Positions 62,131 through 64,000 of a stretch of DNA of 64,000 bases are shown piece by piece. This stretch comes from an uncultured Pseudomonadota bacterium (GTDB taxonomy: Bacteria > Pseudomonadota > Gammaproteobacteria > Burkholderiales > JALYOK01): contig CADEHE010000005.1 in the NCBI GenBank assembly GCA_902826775.1, positions 62,001 through 126,000 of the forward strand, read 5' to 3'. The first letter of the stretch is position 1, and each line of letters begins with the position of its first letter. The notes below the pieces were generated by a model that saw only the letters and a list, made by a program, of their open reading frames with translations, ran no database searches and was not told the origin of the DNA. The position numbers and the translations under genes were made by a program.

Positions 62131-63044
62131 CGATGAAGATGATGACACGTAGAGAAGCCATCGGTGCGATAGCCTGCGCCGGCTTGGCGGCCGGATTAAA
62201 CGCGCGAGCAAAGGAGACGGCCAAGATGCTGCAACGACCCATACATCGATCAGGCGAAATGCTGCCAGCCCTCGGTCTTGGCACCTATAGCACCTTTGAT
62301 GTCGGCAACGATACCGCCGAGCGCGCCGCGCTCAAAGAAGTGTTGCGGCTGTTCGTCCAGCACGGCGGCAAGCTGGTCGACAGCTCTCCGATGTACGGCA
62401 GTTCGGAGAGTGTGGTCGGCGATGTTGCGCGCGCGGAAGGGCTGACGGACCAGCTGTTTATGGCAACGAAGGTATGGACTTCGGGCCGCGATGCCGGCAT
62501 CGGGCAGATGAACGAATCGATGCGGCGCATGGGGGTTGCGCGCATGGATTTGATGCAAGTCCACAATCTGCTCGACCTCAAGACGCATGAGAAGACGCTG
62601 CGTGACTGGAAGGCGCAGGGCAAGATTCGTTACTTGGGCATTACTCACTACCACGCCGGAGCGCATGCCGAGCTGGAACGCTTGGTGAAAACCAAGCAAT
62701 ACGATTTCGTCCAATTCAACTACTCCATCGCCGAGCGCGAAGCGGAGGAGCGCTTACTGCCCGCCTGCGCCGAAAGCGGCACCGCCGTGATCATCAACCG
62801 GCCGTTCGCCCAAGCCAATTTGTTCAGCCGCGTGCGCGGCAGAGAACTGCCGGCCTGGGCGGCCGAATTCGAATGTCAGTCGTGGGCGCAGTATTTTCTG
62901 AAGTACATCCTGGCGCATCCGGCGGTCACTTGCGTCATACCGGCGACGAGCAAGCCCAAGCATTTGGTCGACAACATGCGAGCGGGGCTTGGACGTCTGC
63001 CGGACGGCGCGATGCGTGCGAAAATGATCCAGGCGCTACCGTGA
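62127..63044 (+). CDS. Tat-exported aldo/keto reductase
   Basis: 305 aa. Tat-like signal TRREAIGAIACAGLAAGLNARA then an AKR barrel: catalytic Asp/Tyr in VDSSPMYGSSE, Lys in MATKVW, His in LMQVHNLLDL. Coupled (ATGA) to the transporter gene. Substrate unknown. Confidence 0.9.
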   Translation: MTMKMMTRREAIGAIACAGLAAGLNARAKETAKMLQRPIHRSGEMLPALGLGTYSTFDVGNDTAERAALKEVLRLFVQHGGKLVDSSPMYGSSESVVGDVARAEGLTDQLFMATKVWTSGRDAGIGQMNESMRRMGVARMDLMQVHNLLDLKTHEKTLRDWKAQGKIRYLGITHYHAGAHAELERLVKTKQYDFVQFNYSIAEREAEERLLPACAESGTAVIINRPFAQANLFSRVRGRELPAWAAEFECQSWAQYFLKYILAHPAVTCVIPATSKPKHLVDNMRAGLGRLPDGAMRAKMIQALP

Positions 63045-63176
63045 ACTACGTCGACGTTGCCGACGCAGAACGGTCGCGGCGGCTTGCTCGATGGCCACTG
63101 CACTAAGCAAAGCCTGCGCTGCATAGGGCGCCAGCGCGCTAGCGCGCAGCGCCCTCGCTCACTACCGCGCGCGAAT

Positions 63177-63638
63177 CTACTGCTGTGCGGCGGGGGTGAC
63201 GATATTCGTGCCGCTTGGCCCAATGCCGCTTATCTGCACGATGACTTCCTCGTCTTTCGCGCCATCGTAGTGAACCTTGCCGGCGGTGTGCACGGCAAAT
63301 CCGCCGGCCGGCACGGGAACGGTTGCCTCGGGATCGAGTTTCTCACCGGCGCCTGCCCACCAGGTGCCTTGCAACACCGTGACGTAGCGCGTTTCCGGGT
63401 GCCAGTGCGGCCGGCTCATGGTGCCGGGAGAAAATTTTGCGCGTATGGTGTACGGCCCCGCTTCGCGCGGATTGCCATTGACGACGACGAACTTAACCCC
63501 CGGTAGACCCGGATAGTCCTTCCACTCCAATTTGTCGGCTGGGGTGATGCTAATCGTTTCGCCGATCGCATCGGCGGCCGGCGTGCTGGTGGAGAGAATC
63601 AATGCCGCGAAGCCCGCAATCCATGTTGTCTTACGCAT
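63177..63638 (-). CDS. Exported cupin-domain protein
   Basis: 153 aa from the ATG at 63638 (GAAGGAGG upstream). Signal peptide RKTTWIAGFAALILSTSTPAAD. Cupin motif GTMSRPHWHPETRYVTVLQG with metal-binding His residues, and a later GGFAVHTAGKVHY. Function unknown. Confidence 0.9.
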   Translation of the reverse strand: MRKTTWIAGFAALILSTSTPAADAIGETISITPADKLEWKDYPGLPGVKFVVVNGNPREAGPYTIRAKFSPGTMSRPHWHPETRYVTVLQGTWWAGAGEKLDPEATVPVPAGGFAVHTAGKVHYDGAKDEEVIVQISGIGPSGTNIVTPAAQQ

Positions 63639-63711
63639 CTTTGCCTCCTTCAAAAAGTGGCGCATGGTATCACTTGGCCGCACTCAAGACGCAGGCCGCT
63701 ACCCAAGTTGC

Positions 63712-64000
63712 TCAGCGCTTTCGGCCGGTACCGGTGCGCGCTCGCGCTGTGCCTGCCGTCGGCGCGGCCGGCAACGGCGTGCTGCTTTGTTTGAGGCAGC
63801 GCAGCACGAAGCTCGACTTGCTATGGCGAACGCCCGGCAATTTATACAGACGCTCGCGTAACAGCCGCTCATAGTCCCTCGTGTCGCGCACTGCCAGGCG
63901 AATGAAATAGTCATAGTCGCCCGATATCAGGTAGGCCTCCAGCACCTCGGGGATGTCTTCCAACGCCTTGCCGAACTTGTAGAGCGTCTCGTCGTTATGG
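63712..64000 (-). CDS. Lrp/AsnC-family regulator, C-terminal part (start outside window)
   Basis: The open frame runs off the right edge. HNDETLYKFGKALEDIPEVLEAYLISGDYDYFIRLAV and LYKLPGVRHSKSSFVLRCLKQS are the RAM ligand/oligomerisation domain of Lrp. The tail past CLKQS is a non-conserved Pro/Arg-rich end. The HTH lies beyond the window. Confidence 0.9.
   Translation of the reverse strand, partial: HNDETLYKFGKALEDIPEVLEAYLISGDYDYFIRLAVRDTRDYERLLRERLYKLPGVRHSKSSFVLRCLKQSSTPLPAAPTAGTARARTGTGRKR

Overview
The window is about 60% GC with short intergenic gaps and reads as a betaproteobacterial chromosome, probably Burkholderiales or a close environmental relative. The clues are the aspS–DUF502–fmdB–nudB–clsB cluster, a paa cluster with a TetR-type operator, decayed PEP-CTERM genes, and several families of short palindromic intergenic repeats. 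No rRNA, tRNA, CRISPR array, phage or complete insertion sequence was seen. One 191-bp MITE-like element with perfect 27-bp inverted ends is present.

1–7.4 kb: the 3' part of bioF and a Crp/Fnr regulator, then what looks like an unannotated bacteriocin/microcin locus. Two tiny ORFs (75 and 60 codons) both carry a double-glycine leader. They are followed by a structured RNA segment, an HlyD-type membrane fusion protein and a C39-peptidase ABC exporter with its Cys/His/Asp catalytic residues intact. A decayed exported-protein gene and a small secreted protein follow.

7.4–21.5 kb: an exported amidohydrolase-family protein, a 4-Cys periplasmic peptide, and a small surface-polysaccharide group (methyltransferase, flippase, glycosyltransferase). 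Next come an AcoR-like GAF/Fis regulator without an AAA+ domain, a LuxR-type response regulator ending in 30-bp hairpin repeats, a hybrid histidine kinase, an M20 deacylase, a second amidohydrolase and an enoyl-CoA hydratase.

21.5–35.5 kb: livHMGF branched-chain/amide ABC transporter genes and a phenylacetate degradation locus. paaABCDE plus a tetR gene run leftward; paaG, paaI, a GST, a cupin-like gene, an orphan RHH protein and paaK run rightward. A near-perfect palindrome, the likely PaaR operator, lies in the divergent promoter. Oddities are an unknown gene between paaB and paaC, a 12-residue tandem repeat at the PaaA C-terminus, and a decayed second paaB start.

35.7–47.3 kb: two paralogous Arg-rich small proteins, trhO, and a bufferin-type RiPP locus (bufA1-bufB-bufC) below two ECF sigma factors and a DUF3379 protein. 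Then hsp20 with a good sigma-32 promoter, argB, a HAD phosphatase, DUF4166, a TIGR01777 epimerase fused to a membrane domain, and a GbsR/MarR regulator. The same 20-bp palindrome lies upstream of both the epimerase and the regulator.

47.3–64 kb: the conserved fmdB–DUF502–aspS–(70 aa membrane protein)–OYE–nudB–EEP–clsB run, a LivJ-like binding protein, a cystathionine gamma-synthase-like enzyme, a RidA paralogue lacking the usual Arg, the MITE, an HpaI aldolase, a lipoprotein truncated haemoglobin, a decayed PEP-CTERM gene, two paired exported proteins, an NTP/NDP-exchanger-like MFS protein with a Tat-exported aldo/keto reductase, a cupin, and the C-terminus of an Lrp/AsnC regulator. A recurrent feature is that stop codons of several genes lie inside the edges of intergenic repeats.
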